A stretch of 64,000 bases of DNA, taken from assembly GCA_000230935.2 (NCBI GenBank), contig AGIQ01000002.1:1426001-1490000 (forward strand), in the 5' to 3' direction. Origin of the DNA: Mycolicibacterium rhodesiae JS60 (GTDB lineage Bacteria; Actinomycetota; Actinomycetes; Mycobacteriales; Mycobacteriaceae). The notes under the pieces were generated by a model, which searched no databases, had not been told where the DNA came from, and worked only from the letters and a program-made list of their open reading frames with translations. A program made the position numbers and the translations under genes. The number at the start of each line of letters is the position of its first letter. The first letter of the stretch is position 1. Positions 15,851 through 24,468 of this stretch are shown here, one piece after another.

Positions 15851-16906
15851 TTATTCGCCGGTGTCGACGAGCTGCATCCAGCCGAACTGGTCCGCAGCGT
15901 CGCCGTAGTGAATGTCCAGCATGGCCTCGCGCAACCGCGAGGTGACGGGGCCCGCGGCGCCGTCGCCGACCTGCCAGTCCCGTTGGGTTGTGGCGACGTG
16001 CCCGACGGGCACGATCGACCGGAAGGTGCCCGAGACGAACGTCTCCGTGATCCGCCCGTCGGCGCAGCTTCGCTCCCAATCGTCGACCGTGAGCGGTTCC
16101 GTGGAGACCGGATAGCCCAGCGACAGCGCCAGCTGCAGCACCGAGTCGCGGGTGATGCCCGCCAGCAGAGTTCCGCTCAGCGGCGGGGTGCGCACGCAGG
16201 GTCCGGCCAATGTCGATTCCACGAAGAACAGATTGGAACTGCCGGCTTCCTCGACGTAGCTGCGCTCGGCGGCGTCGAGCCAGACGACGTCGTCGCAGTC
16301 GTTGGCCGCGGCACGTCGCTGCGCCACGTAGGCGCCGCCGTAGTTGCCGCCGCACTTGGCTTCCCCGGTACCGCCCTGCGCCGCGCGGATGTGGTCGGTG
16401 GCGATCCACAGCCGCAACGGTTTCGGCTCCGCGGTGGACGCCGGCCGTAACGGTGTCGCGATCACGGTGAACAGGTACTCCTCGGCGGGGCGGTTGCCCA
16501 GGCCGGTCTCGGCCGCAATCATGAACGGCCGCAGGTACAAATTGTGTCCACGGGTGCGGGGGACCCAGGCTGCGTCGACTCGTACCAGCGTCTCGACCGC
16601 TGCGACGAAGTCGTCGACGGGCACGGTCGGCATGGCCATCCGGCGTGCCGAGTTGTTGAACCGGCGGGCGTGATCGGCAGGCCGGAACACCGCGCGCTGA
16701 CCGTCGGGGCGCCAAAACGCTTTCATCCCTTCGAAAATCGTCTGCCCGTAGTGCAATGCCATGGTGGCCGGGTGCATCGCGATCGGGGTGAGCGGACCGA
16801 GCTCGGGTTCGTGCCACCCCTCCTGTGCCGTCCATCGCATGGTCACCATGTGATCGGTGAAGACGTCGCCGAAGCCCGGTGTGGCAAGCGCGGCAATTCT
16901 ATTCAT
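15851..16906 (-). CDS. Class IV (branched-chain type) PLP aminotransferase
   Basis: A 351-residue enzyme of the IlvE fold. YGQTIFEGMKAF and the PLP-lysine region GEAKCGGNYGGAY are clear, as is the phosphate-binding EEAGSSNLFFV. An AAGGAGAG element precedes the ATG, which overlaps the lyase gene by 8 bp. In this cluster the likely job is transamination of 4-aminophenylpyruvate to 4-aminophenylalanine, or of a later intermediate, rather than housekeeping branched-chain metabolism. Substrate cannot be read from sequence; assignment is from context. Confidence 0.88.
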   Translation of the reverse strand: MNRIAALATPGFGDVFTDHMVTMRWTAQEGWHEPELGPLTPIAMHPATMALHYGQTIFEGMKAFWRPDGQRAVFRPADHARRFNNSARRMAMPTVPVDDFVAAVETLVRVDAAWVPRTRGHNLYLRPFMIAAETGLGNRPAEEYLFTVIATPLRPASTAEPKPLRLWIATDHIRAAQGGTGEAKCGGNYGGAYVAQRRAAANDCDDVVWLDAAERSYVEEAGSSNLFFVESTLAGPCVRTPPLSGTLLAGITRDSVLQLALSLGYPVSTEPLTVDDWERSCADGRITETFVSGTFRSIVPVGHVATTQRDWQVGDGAAGPVTSRLREAMLDIHYGDAADQFGWMQLVDTGE

Positions 16907-18272
16907 GCGAACTCTCCTTGAAGTGTTTGAGCGCGCGGTCGACCAGCGGGCCTGAGATCCCGGTGTAGCCGGCCGGATCGAACAGCCCTGTCATGTCGGG
17001 GGCGGTCACCCCGGCCTCCTGCAGGGCTTCGGCGAGCAGGTCGGCGACATCGGCGCCGGTTCGCTCGGCGGTCGCAGTGACCTGGGCCAGTAAACGTTTG
17101 GCGTTGCTCTTGCCGAGCAAGGGCGCCAGCACCGCGTTGACGCGCTCGGAGACGATGGCGCCGCGGGTCATTCGCAGGTTCGCGGCCATCTGCTCGGGGA
17201 CCACCTGAAGCGTGTCGGTCAGGCGCACCGCGTTGGCGGCCGCGCCGGCGGCGATGCGCAGGCACTCCCGCAGCGGCTGCCACTCGGCATGCCAACCGCC
17301 GGAGGACCGTTCGTCTTCGGAGGCCATCGAACTGAACAGCACCGTGGCGATCGGCGGGAGCTGGCGGGCCGCGGTCGCGACGAGGGTCGCGAAGACGGGG
17401 TTGTGCTTCTGCGGCATGGCCGAGGACGCGCCCCGGCCCGGCGCCTGCTCCTCGGTGACTTCGCCGATCTCGGTGCGGCTCAAGACCAGGACGTCGGCGG
17501 ACAGCTTGCCGAGTGCACCGGTGGTGATCATCAGGCTCGCGGCGACATCGGCCAGGGGAGTGCGGATCTGGTGCCAGGGCAGCACCGGTTCGGCCAGCCC
17601 GAGGTGGCTGGCCACCAACGCCGGTAGACGCAGCGTCGCCTCGGTCGTCTCGCGCCCGTATGCGTGATATGCCGCAAGCGTGCCCGCGGCTCCGCCGATG
17701 GAGACCGGTAGTGTCGTGCGGGCCTGGAGCACCCGCTGCGCGGCGTCCATCACCAGATGCAGCCAGGTCGCGGCCTTCAAGCCGAAGGTGACGGGAACGG
17801 CGTGCTGGGTCAGCGTGCGTCCGGCCATCGGGGTATCCCGGTGTTTCTCGGCGAGTCCGGCCAGGGTGTCCGCACACGTCAGCAGGTCGTCGGCGATGCG
17901 GTCCAGCGTCGCCGCGCACAGCAGGGCCAGGGCGGTGTCCAGGATGTCCTGACTGGTGCTGCCCCGGTGTACGTATTCGGCGGCCGACGGGTCGACGGTC
18001 CGGACCGCGTGGGTGAGCTGCTCGACGAACGCGACCACGGGGTTGGCCGTCTCGCGGACTCCGGCAGCCACCGCCGCGGGATCGATGTGCGCAGGCACGG
18101 CGGCGGCCTTGATGGCCACCGCCGCGCCCGCCGGGATCACGCCCAATTCGGCCTGCGCTTCGGCCAGTGCGACCTCGGTCGCGAGCATGGCGCGCAGCAC
18201 GGCGTCGTCGTCCACCAGGTCGGCCACTCCCGTCGCCGCCCATGCGGGGGCCAGGATTCCGTAGTCAGTCAT
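16899..18272 (-). CDS. Fumarase/aspartase-superfamily lyase, probable nitrosuccinate lyase
   Basis: A 457-residue member of the aspartase/fumarase superfamily with the catalytic signature GASSAMPQKHNP and earlier conserved GSTSQD. Automatic annotation would probably say 3-carboxymuconate cycloisomerase or adenylosuccinate lyase. Overlap (ATGA) with the preceding PF13454-type flavoprotein gene reproduces the CreE-CreD and FzmM-FzmL pairs. There the flavoenzyme oxidises aspartate to nitrosuccinate and the lyase releases nitrite and fumarate. No protocatechuate or purine genes are nearby, which argues against the other names. The specific function is inferred from this pairing. Confidence 0.8.
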   Translation of the reverse strand: MTDYGILAPAWAATGVADLVDDDAVLRAMLATEVALAEAQAELGVIPAGAAVAIKAAAVPAHIDPAAVAAGVRETANPVVAFVEQLTHAVRTVDPSAAEYVHRGSTSQDILDTALALLCAATLDRIADDLLTCADTLAGLAEKHRDTPMAGRTLTQHAVPVTFGLKAATWLHLVMDAAQRVLQARTTLPVSIGGAAGTLAAYHAYGRETTEATLRLPALVASHLGLAEPVLPWHQIRTPLADVAASLMITTGALGKLSADVLVLSRTEIGEVTEEQAPGRGASSAMPQKHNPVFATLVATAARQLPPIATVLFSSMASEDERSSGGWHAEWQPLRECLRIAAGAAANAVRLTDTLQVVPEQMAANLRMTRGAIVSERVNAVLAPLLGKSNAKRLLAQVTATAERTGADVADLLAEALQEAGVTAPDMTGLFDPAGYTGISGPLVDRALKHFKESSHE

Positions 18273-20236
18273 GCCGATCGCTCCGTCAGGTGGTCGGTCG
18301 CCATGCGCAGGGTGGACCGGGCGATGGCGTCCGCGTCACCGAGGATCACGGAGTTGACGCCGGGCCGGATGCCCGCCGCCGTCACCCAATGCACCGACTC
18401 GGTGGGCACACCGAACGCGAAACGCCGTGGGTGGGCACGATCGTGCGCGTCGAGCAGTTGGTAGGGCCGCCGGGTGACCGCGACACCACCGGAGACCCAG
18501 TGCCCGCCGCCGCGGATGGGAATGCGGTGCGGCCGGCACTCGCCTCTCTCGAGCAGCGTGCGCAGCAGCGGATCGGCGGTGCGGTGCAGGTCCGTGTCCG
18601 GCAGCCGCGCCTCGATCAGCGTTGCTGCGTGCACGGTGAGGTCCGGGCAGGTACCGGAGTACGCGACGAATTCGCCGTTGTCGCAGTCGACGTGCATGTC
18701 CGGGCCGAGAACCTCGAGCACGCCGGCGTCCATCAGGGCGCAGAACTGCTCGATGCGTTCGGCGGGCGGCCCGATCGACAGGAACGCGTTCAGCGGCATG
18801 TACCAGCGCTGCAGCTCGTCGCGGTACGAATCCCCGGACAGGCCACCGTGATCCACCAACAAGCGGATCTCGTTGCGCAGGTCGCGCAGGACGTCCATGG
18901 CGGCCTTGCGGGGGCCGGTCACGTTGCCCTTGTCGGCCTCACGGACTTCGTCGTCGAGGTAGCGTCGCAGCCAGCTGCGGAACCGGGTCGTCGAGGACAC
19001 GTCGGCGTCGGTGTACGGCGTCGCGATTTGCCGCCAGTCCCAACCATTTTCGGGATCGATGTCGAACTTGGCGAGCACGGTGCGCTGGGCTTCGCTCTCC
19101 TCGACGGCCAGGGGGTCACCGAAGATCGGCACCGTCGCCGGCTCAGCGGCGGCGAACAATGTGGTGAATTCGTCTGCGTCGCAGACGCATCGGTGCTCAC
19201 GCACCAGAGTCGCGTAGTACACCGTGCGGACTTCCTGGTCGATCAGCGGCCAGATATCGCGGCGGAAGTCCACCGGCGCGCCGGCGTCGGCGCGGGCCCG
19301 CAACCGCTCGATCACCTCGGGGGTCACGTAGCGGGCCGTGTGGCGGCCGAATGATCCCTTCTGGTTCTTGCCGCGTGCGTGGTAGGGCACGCCGCGCCGG
19401 GACCCCACCACCAGGTGCGGCTCCTGGCCCGATGCAACGTAGGTGAGGCGGTCGTCCGCGCTGCGCACGAAGGTGCCGCCGCGGCCGATGGTGAACAGCG
19501 CCATGTAGTCGAAGAAGTTGAGGCCCATGCCCCGCAGGATCACCGGCTCGCCTGCCGGGATCGCGTCCAGCATCACGTCGGCCGGGTTGTTCGGCGGGAT
19601 GTAGCGGACGTCATGCCGCAGCGCGTACTCACGCAGAGCTGTCTCGGTCTCGCCGAGGTGGTGCGGCTGGTGACCGAGAGCGAGCACCACGGACTGCAGG
19701 CTCTTGACGATCTCGCCGGTGTGTAACACCACTTCCTGCAAGCCATCCGGCGCGTCGCGAACGTCGACCGCCATGGCCTGGTGGGACACGAAGCTGACGG
19801 CTGGGGGTGCGGTCCAGATGATGCGGTCCCGTGCCCACTGCAGGTAGCTGCCGTAGAACGGCCGCGACGGGTAGTCATCCGGCCCGAGCGTAAGCGCCTC
19901 GGCCCGAACGGCTTCCGGGACGCTCGGAGCGCCGACCAACGCGATCGAACGGGCCCATTCGTAGAGGCTCGGCCCCGCCACGACCGGCCCGTCGCAGTCC
20001 ACGGTGTCGTCGACGAAGACCGTCACCTGGCAGGCGACGGTGTTCATCAACAGCACCCGGTCCTGCGTGCTTCGCCACACCTGACCGCCGTCGAAGACAT
20101 GCGGGTCGATCAGATGGATGACGAGTTCCTGTCCGTGCGCCAGAAGCGAATCCGCGTTGGCGCACAGGCGTTCGGCGACCGACAGACCACGCGGGCCGAG
20201 GCCGACGATCGCCGTGTGCAGTTGCTTAGTGAACAC
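18269..20236 (-). CDS. FAD/NAD(P)-binding monooxygenase, CreE/FzmM-like (aspartate to nitrosuccinate)
   Basis: A 655-residue flavoprotein. The N-terminus TAIVGLGPRGLSVAERL is the PF13454-type FAD-NAD(P)-binding motif; a second dinucleotide region, VVLALGHQPHHL, follows. Length and N-terminus match the CreE/FzmM family, which oxidises the amino group of L-aspartate in several steps to nitrosuccinate. The adjacent overlapping gene is a CreD-like lyase, completing a nitrite-producing pair. It starts at GTG 20236, overlapping the DAHP synthase stop by 11 bp. Other members of this broad family are uncharacterised, so the reaction is inferred from similarity plus context. Confidence 0.8.
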   Translation of the reverse strand: MFTKQLHTAIVGLGPRGLSVAERLCANADSLLAHGQELVIHLIDPHVFDGGQVWRSTQDRVLLMNTVACQVTVFVDDTVDCDGPVVAGPSLYEWARSIALVGAPSVPEAVRAEALTLGPDDYPSRPFYGSYLQWARDRIIWTAPPAVSFVSHQAMAVDVRDAPDGLQEVVLHTGEIVKSLQSVVLALGHQPHHLGETETALREYALRHDVRYIPPNNPADVMLDAIPAGEPVILRGMGLNFFDYMALFTIGRGGTFVRSADDRLTYVASGQEPHLVVGSRRGVPYHARGKNQKGSFGRHTARYVTPEVIERLRARADAGAPVDFRRDIWPLIDQEVRTVYYATLVREHRCVCDADEFTTLFAAAEPATVPIFGDPLAVEESEAQRTVLAKFDIDPENGWDWRQIATPYTDADVSSTTRFRSWLRRYLDDEVREADKGNVTGPRKAAMDVLRDLRNEIRLLVDHGGLSGDSYRDELQRWYMPLNAFLSIGPPAERIEQFCALMDAGVLEVLGPDMHVDCDNGEFVAYSGTCPDLTVHAATLIEARLPDTDLHRTADPLLRTLLERGECRPHRIPIRGGGHWVSGGVAVTRRPYQLLDAHDRAHPRRFAFGVPTESVHWVTAAGIRPGVNSVILGDADAIARSTLRMATDHLTERSA

Positions 20237-21257
20237 CTGGTGCTCCGCTCATGGTGCGGCCGAGTGCGGCGGCCACGGGGGTGAGCCGGGCCATCACGTC
20301 GGCGAATTCGTAGGGCAGCAGTGCCTGCTTGCCGTCGCACAGGGCCTGCTCCGGCGCGACGTGGACGTCGATGATCAACGCGTCGGCGCCGGCCGCGATC
20401 GCGGCCAGTGACAGCGGTGCCACCAGATCGGGGTGGCCACCGGAATGGCTGGGGTCCACCATGACCGGCAGGTGGGTGCGCTGCTTCCACAGCGCGACCG
20501 CGGTGAGGTCGAGGGTGAAGCGCGCTGAGGGCTCGAAGGTGCGAATTCCGCGTTCGCACAGCACAACCTGGTCGTTGCCCTCGAGCAACAGGTATTCGGC
20601 GGCGGCCAGCGTCTCTTCCACCGTGCAGCCGAAGCCGCGCTTGAGCACCACCGGCAGGCCGCTCTGTCCCGCGGCGGTCAGCAGCGCGAAGTTCTGCATG
20701 TTGCGCGCGCCGATCTGCAAGGCGTCGACCACTCCGGACAGTCGCTTGACGTGCTCGGGGTCGATCACCTCGGTGACGACGGGCAGGCCGGTACGCTCGC
20801 GGGCCTCGGCCAGCAGGTCGAGGCCGTCCCACTGCAGGCCCTGGAAAGAATGCGGCGACGTGCGGGGTTTGAACACACCGCCGCGTAAGCCGGCGGCGCC
20901 CTCAGCGGCGACGACGGCGGCGGTGGCCAGCGTCTGCTCGCGCGATTCGACCGCACACGGGCCGGCGATCACCGCGACGGAGCCGTCGCCGATCGTCGTC
21001 GGGCCGAACGAGACCTGCGTGCCGCCCGGGCGCAGCTCCTTGCGGCCCAGCGGCGCCTCTTTGTGGCGCTGCACGCGGTGGGTGGGTTTTGGAAGCTCCC
21101 GGCTCGCGGTGTCGATGAGGTCAGGGTCTGCGACCGAGAGGACGTGAGTGTCGCCGAGGCGGTACAACTCGACGTCGTCTTCTCTCAAGTGCTGGATCCA
21201 CCCCTCGACGCCTGCGCGGGTTACCGCCTCGTCGAAGACAAGCAGTGTGTTGGTCAT
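20226..21257 (-). CDS. Type I DAHP synthase with N-terminal ferredoxin-like domain
   Basis: A 343-residue 3-deoxy-D-arabino-heptulosonate 7-phosphate synthase. An N-terminal domain of about 70 residues resembles the ferredoxin-like regulatory domain of type I-beta enzymes. The barrel shows VIAGPCAVESREQ, GGVFKPRTSPHSFQG, QIGARNMQNF and MVDPSHSGGHPDLV, with metal and substrate ligands. Mycobacterial primary metabolism uses a type II AroG, so this is a pathway-dedicated copy that boosts chorismate supply. It is the first gene of the second operon. The ATG follows the -10-like GACTAT by only 6 bp with no Shine-Dalgarno, suggesting a leaderless transcript. Confidence 0.92.
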   Translation of the reverse strand: MTNTLLVFDEAVTRAGVEGWIQHLREDDVELYRLGDTHVLSVADPDLIDTASRELPKPTHRVQRHKEAPLGRKELRPGGTQVSFGPTTIGDGSVAVIAGPCAVESREQTLATAAVVAAEGAAGLRGGVFKPRTSPHSFQGLQWDGLDLLAEARERTGLPVVTEVIDPEHVKRLSGVVDALQIGARNMQNFALLTAAGQSGLPVVLKRGFGCTVEETLAAAEYLLLEGNDQVVLCERGIRTFEPSARFTLDLTAVALWKQRTHLPVMVDPSHSGGHPDLVAPLSLAAIAAGADALIIDVHVAPEQALCDGKQALLPYEFADVMARLTPVAAALGRTMSGAPGVH

Positions 21258-21340
21258 GGCTCAATAGTCGTGACCAGGGCGTTTCAGCGTAATCGCCTGC
21301 GGTAGGAGAAAATTCCATGCGCGGGGATAGGTTTTTCTAG
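21258..21340 (-). promoter_or_regulatory. Cluster promoter copy 2 (DAHP synthase operon), leaderless
   Basis: Read on the minus strand: TAGAAAAACCT (21339-21329), 31 bp, GGCGATTACGC (21297-21287), 17 bp, GACTAT (21269-21264), 6 bp, ATG. The same three blocks with the same 31- and 17-bp spacings occur before the other operon at 32119-32202. GACTAT fits a -10 element and GGCGATTACGC occupies the -35 region; the AGAAAAACCT box is a candidate activator site. No ribosome-binding site is present. Confidence 0.8.
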
Positions 21341-21373
21341 CTTCGGGGCAAGGGCGCTTGCCTCGCGCGAAAA

Positions 21374-21418
21374 CGACACAAGGGCTGTGAATCTCGCGGA
21401 TTCACAGCCCTTGTGTCG
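21374..21418. terminator. 20-bp perfect hairpin between the two biosynthetic operons
   Basis: A perfect 20-bp inverted repeat with loop TCGCG (arms 21374-21393 and 21399-21418; core ACACAAGGGCTGTGAATC). It lies just downstream of the ATP-grasp stop and upstream of the second promoter, so it should end operon 1 and insulate operon 2. There is no U-tract, as often in mycobacteria. Confidence 0.85.
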
Positions 21419-21430
21419 ATCTCGTGCCAA

Positions 21431-22726
21431 CTAGCGCGTATGCACCGTCACGGCCGCACGCACGCGCGCCTCGATCTCGTCCAGCTCGGCGAGCGTCGGG
21501 GCGTCGATGAAGAAGGTGACCGCCCGGTCGTCGGAGCTGCGGATGGGGCCCAGCTCGGTGCCGACGGCCTCGTAGACGAACACCGCACGCAGTGCCGCGG
21601 GCGCATGAGCCGGCAGGGCGGGCAGGTCAGGCCAGGGATTGCCATCGTTGACCCAGATGGCTTCGATGCCGGGCCAGTCGACATCGACGCCGACGAGTGT
21701 CCCGGGCTCGTGCGCGACGTACACCTGGCGTGCGAAGCGCCGCGCCGCGGGATAGTCCGCAGGCTCGCCGAGCGCGATCCGCAGGATCTCGGGCTCCATC
21801 CGCCAGCCCGTCGCGAGCCGGTACAACACCATGATCCCGTCGCCGGGCGTGCGCGCAGCCACCTCCATCAGGCGCGCCTCACCGTGCTCGTCGAGCCGCC
21901 ACTCGGCGTGCGTGATGCCGTTCTCCACACCGAGACGCTCGAGCATCTCGATGTTGGCCCGCTGCACCGCATCCCAGGCGTCGTCCCGCGGCGCGGGCAC
22001 GGTGTGAGCCATCTCGACGAAGTACTGCGAGTCGACGTCATTGGTCTCCTTGCGGGTGACCGACGAGAACAGCGTCTTACCGTCCTGGGTCAGGCTCTCC
22101 ACCGAGTACTCCTGCCCGGTGATCATCTGCTCCACCAGGATCGTCTCCTCGGCCGGGTACTGCTCCAGTTGCGCGGCCAATTCGGCAGGCTCGTGCACCA
22201 TCTGCACGCCTTCGCTCGAATGCCGGGTGGCCGGCTTGACGACGGCGGGGAAGGGGACCGCGCCATGGTCGGCATCGCGTGACCCGGGCGGGATCAGCGC
22301 GGAGACCGGGCTGAGGTCGGGGAGGTACCAGCGCTGGAGGAACTTGTTGCGGCAGGCGCGCGCCGCCCGCAGCCCCGGGAACGGCAGACCGAAGAAGTCG
22401 GCGATCAGGCCCGTCGGCTCGACGAGCGTCTCCCCGACGGCGTAGACCCCGACGACGTCGTACTGGTTGCGCCAGCGTTCCGCGTGCTCGATGACCCCGG
22501 GAAGGTAGGAGCCTTCGCTCGCGACCGACCCGTCGACGAAGGCGATCTCGTCGATCATCGAGGCGGGGTGGGCGGCATCCTCACCGTGGGCCGCCGCATA
22601 CGTGCGCGAGATGGCTCCGGTGAGCACCAGGACCGTGAGGTCTCGCCGACGCAGTTCCTCGATGTAGATGGCATCTCGGCAGACGACAGGCAAATAGCCG
22701 GTGAGGATAAAAGCGCGGGGTTTCAC
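21431..22726 (-). CDS. ATP-grasp carboxylate-amine ligase
   Basis: A 431-residue ATP-grasp enzyme, last gene of operon 1. Visible are PFPAVVKPATRHSSEGV (ATP-binding lysine and small loop), EETILVEQMITGQEYSVE and the metal-binding LMEVAARTPGDGI. These enzymes form an acyl-phosphate and couple it to an amine, as in dipeptide or amide bond formation. In this cluster it could join 4-aminophenylalanine or a derivative to another amino acid. GTG 22726 overlaps the MFS-FHA stop (GTGA). The stop is followed by a very strong hairpin. Confidence 0.88.
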   Translation of the reverse strand: MKPRAFILTGYLPVVCRDAIYIEELRRRDLTVLVLTGAISRTYAAAHGEDAAHPASMIDEIAFVDGSVASEGSYLPGVIEHAERWRNQYDVVGVYAVGETLVEPTGLIADFFGLPFPGLRAARACRNKFLQRWYLPDLSPVSALIPPGSRDADHGAVPFPAVVKPATRHSSEGVQMVHEPAELAAQLEQYPAEETILVEQMITGQEYSVESLTQDGKTLFSSVTRKETNDVDSQYFVEMAHTVPAPRDDAWDAVQRANIEMLERLGVENGITHAEWRLDEHGEARLMEVAARTPGDGIMVLYRLATGWRMEPEILRIALGEPADYPAARRFARQVYVAHEPGTLVGVDVDWPGIEAIWVNDGNPWPDLPALPAHAPAALRAVFVYEAVGTELGPIRSSDDRAVTFFIDAPTLAELDEIEARVRAAVTVHTR

Positions 22727-24468
22727 GGTGCATTCCTTTCTGATCCGGCCGCGACGGGGATTCGTACGGTCGGTGAGCTCGACGGCGGGCCGGCGATGAC
22801 GGCCTGCGGGGTGTTGGCTTCCAGTCGCAGGATTCGGCTGCCGATCCGCACCGACATCCCGGGCAGCCAGACGATCGGCTTCCACGGCGTGATCCGGGTC
22901 CACTTCGTCTTCCCGGCGGGCCGGATGGCAACGCCGTTTCTCGACTCGCGGTCGATGATGTACACCCGGCCGCCGATGCTGCGAATCTCTAAGTGCGCCC
23001 GTGACATTCCGTTGGAGCGGGCGTCGATCCGGATGGGCCGCAGTCCCCGCCGCACCGCATCGCAGCCGTGCGGGTCGCGTCCGACGACGCAATCCCGGTC
23101 CAGGACGAAGCGCGAAGCATCATCGAGGACAACGCTTTCGAGATTGCGCTGAACCTGGACCGTCGTCTGCGGCATCAGGCGGGCCGGCGGGCGGACGGCG
23201 AACGGGGCGCTCGCCAGGACCACGGTCGCCGGTTCGAGTGCGTGCTCCGATTCGACGGGGAAGGGCCGGCTGCGGATCGCCCAGTGGACGATCGGCACGG
23301 TCGCCAGGCCCGCGGCGGTGAGTATCCCGCCGAGCATCAGCCAGCCCACCTGGCCGATCCCGAGACACAGGAAGCCGAGCACCGCGGGCGCCACCGCGAA
23401 CGCGGCGCCCAGGCCCATATCCTGCAGACCCACGTACTCGCTCTGCGCGTGCGCGGGAGCCAGCTCGAAGCTCAGCGCGAACACCGCTGCCGCATGGCAC
23501 ATTTCGCCCACCGAATGGACAGCCACCGCCGCCAGCAAGACGGCGGCGGAGGCCCACGCCGGCAGACCGGACGAGACCGCCACACCGCCGCACGCGACGA
23601 GGAACACCAGCCCGGCGACCCGCATGGCCGCGGCACCCTGGCGGACGGTCTTGACCTTCTTGCCAACCCAGACCTGCAGGGCCACCACCCCGATCGTGTT
23701 CACGAGCAGCACGGCGCCGACCATCCAACGTGGCGCGTTGGTTTCGGTGGCGATCCAGAGCGGCAGGGCGAACGTGATGACCGCGTACTGCAGGCTCATC
23801 ACCCCGTTGAGGATCGTGTACGCGATGAACGGCTTGTCGCGCAACGCGACCCCGGGCCGCGTGCCGGGCGGAGCAGGCAACGGCTCGAAATAGGGGAGCA
23901 GTGCGGTCACCACGGCACCGACAAGGAAGGTCGCGGCGTTGGCGATGAACAGCACCTGGTAGGCGGCCAGGGTGTGCAGGGTCAGCGCCAGTCCGCCGAT
24001 GGCGGCACCGATGCCGACTCCGGCGTTCTCGATGGCCCGCAGCTGGGAGCGGTAGGCCGCCGCACCTTCGCCGCCGACCCGCCGGATCAGGCCGCCGCGC
24101 GATGCTCGCGACGCTGCCGTCGCGAGCATCTCGACGACCGTCACCACGACGAACATCCAGATGTGGGTGACGAAGACGTAGGCCACCATCGTCGCCGCGA
24201 GCACCACCAGGCTCAGCGCCGCCACCCCGCGGGGGCCGCGGCGGTCGGCCAGGTGACCCATCGGCACGCCGGCGAACAGGCCGATCAGTCCGGCCACGGC
24301 CAGCCACAGACCGACCTCGGTGACCGAAAGGCCCAGTCCCTCGGTGAAATACAGGACCGACGACGTCATAAACATGCCGGTGCCGATGTTGTAGATCCCG
24401 GTGCCCAAGCCCAGGCGGCGACGCGCGCCGGGCTCGGGGACCAGGGTTTTCAGCCACGTCCCGATCAT
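22723..24468 (-). CDS. MFS exporter fused to a C-terminal FHA domain
   Basis: A 581-residue protein. Residues of about 1-400 are a 12-helix major facilitator with the loop 2-3 signature GVPMGHLADRRGPRG and a start GLGTGIYNIGTGMFM. After a linker the C-terminus (about 470-560) is an FHA domain: CVVGRDPHGC, GMSRAHLEIR and ESRNGVAI carry the phosphothreonine-binding Arg, Ser/His and Asn residues. This fusion is unusual and suggests transport gated or localised by a phosphorylated partner, probably under the adjacent kelch kinase. Likely role: export of the cluster product. It overlaps both neighbours by 4 bp. Confidence 0.9.
   Translation of the reverse strand: MIGTWLKTLVPEPGARRRLGLGTGIYNIGTGMFMTSSVLYFTEGLGLSVTEVGLWLAVAGLIGLFAGVPMGHLADRRGPRGVAALSLVVLAATMVAYVFVTHIWMFVVVTVVEMLATAASRASRGGLIRRVGGEGAAAYRSQLRAIENAGVGIGAAIGGLALTLHTLAAYQVLFIANAATFLVGAVVTALLPYFEPLPAPPGTRPGVALRDKPFIAYTILNGVMSLQYAVITFALPLWIATETNAPRWMVGAVLLVNTIGVVALQVWVGKKVKTVRQGAAAMRVAGLVFLVACGGVAVSSGLPAWASAAVLLAAVAVHSVGEMCHAAAVFALSFELAPAHAQSEYVGLQDMGLGAAFAVAPAVLGFLCLGIGQVGWLMLGGILTAAGLATVPIVHWAIRSRPFPVESEHALEPATVVLASAPFAVRPPARLMPQTTVQVQRNLESVVLDDASRFVLDRDCVVGRDPHGCDAVRRGLRPIRIDARSNGMSRAHLEIRSIGGRVYIIDRESRNGVAIRPAGKTKWTRITPWKPIVWLPGMSVRIGSRILRLEANTPQAVIAGPPSSSPTVRIPVAAGSERNAP

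Noticed and set aside
15851..16906. Housekeeping ilvE
   Set aside because: The fold is right, but the gene is embedded by overlap in the biosynthetic operon, so a dedicated aromatic aminotransferase is more likely.
16899..18272. 3-carboxymuconate cycloisomerase or adenylosuccinate lyase
   Set aside because: The superfamily signature fits, but no protocatechuate or purine genes are nearby and the gene overlaps a CreE-like flavoprotein.
21431..23092. Longer ATP-grasp product starting upstream at 23092
   Set aside because: The upstream part is antisense-like Arg-rich sequence inside the MFS-FHA gene; GTG 22726 with GTGA overlap begins the ATP-grasp fold.
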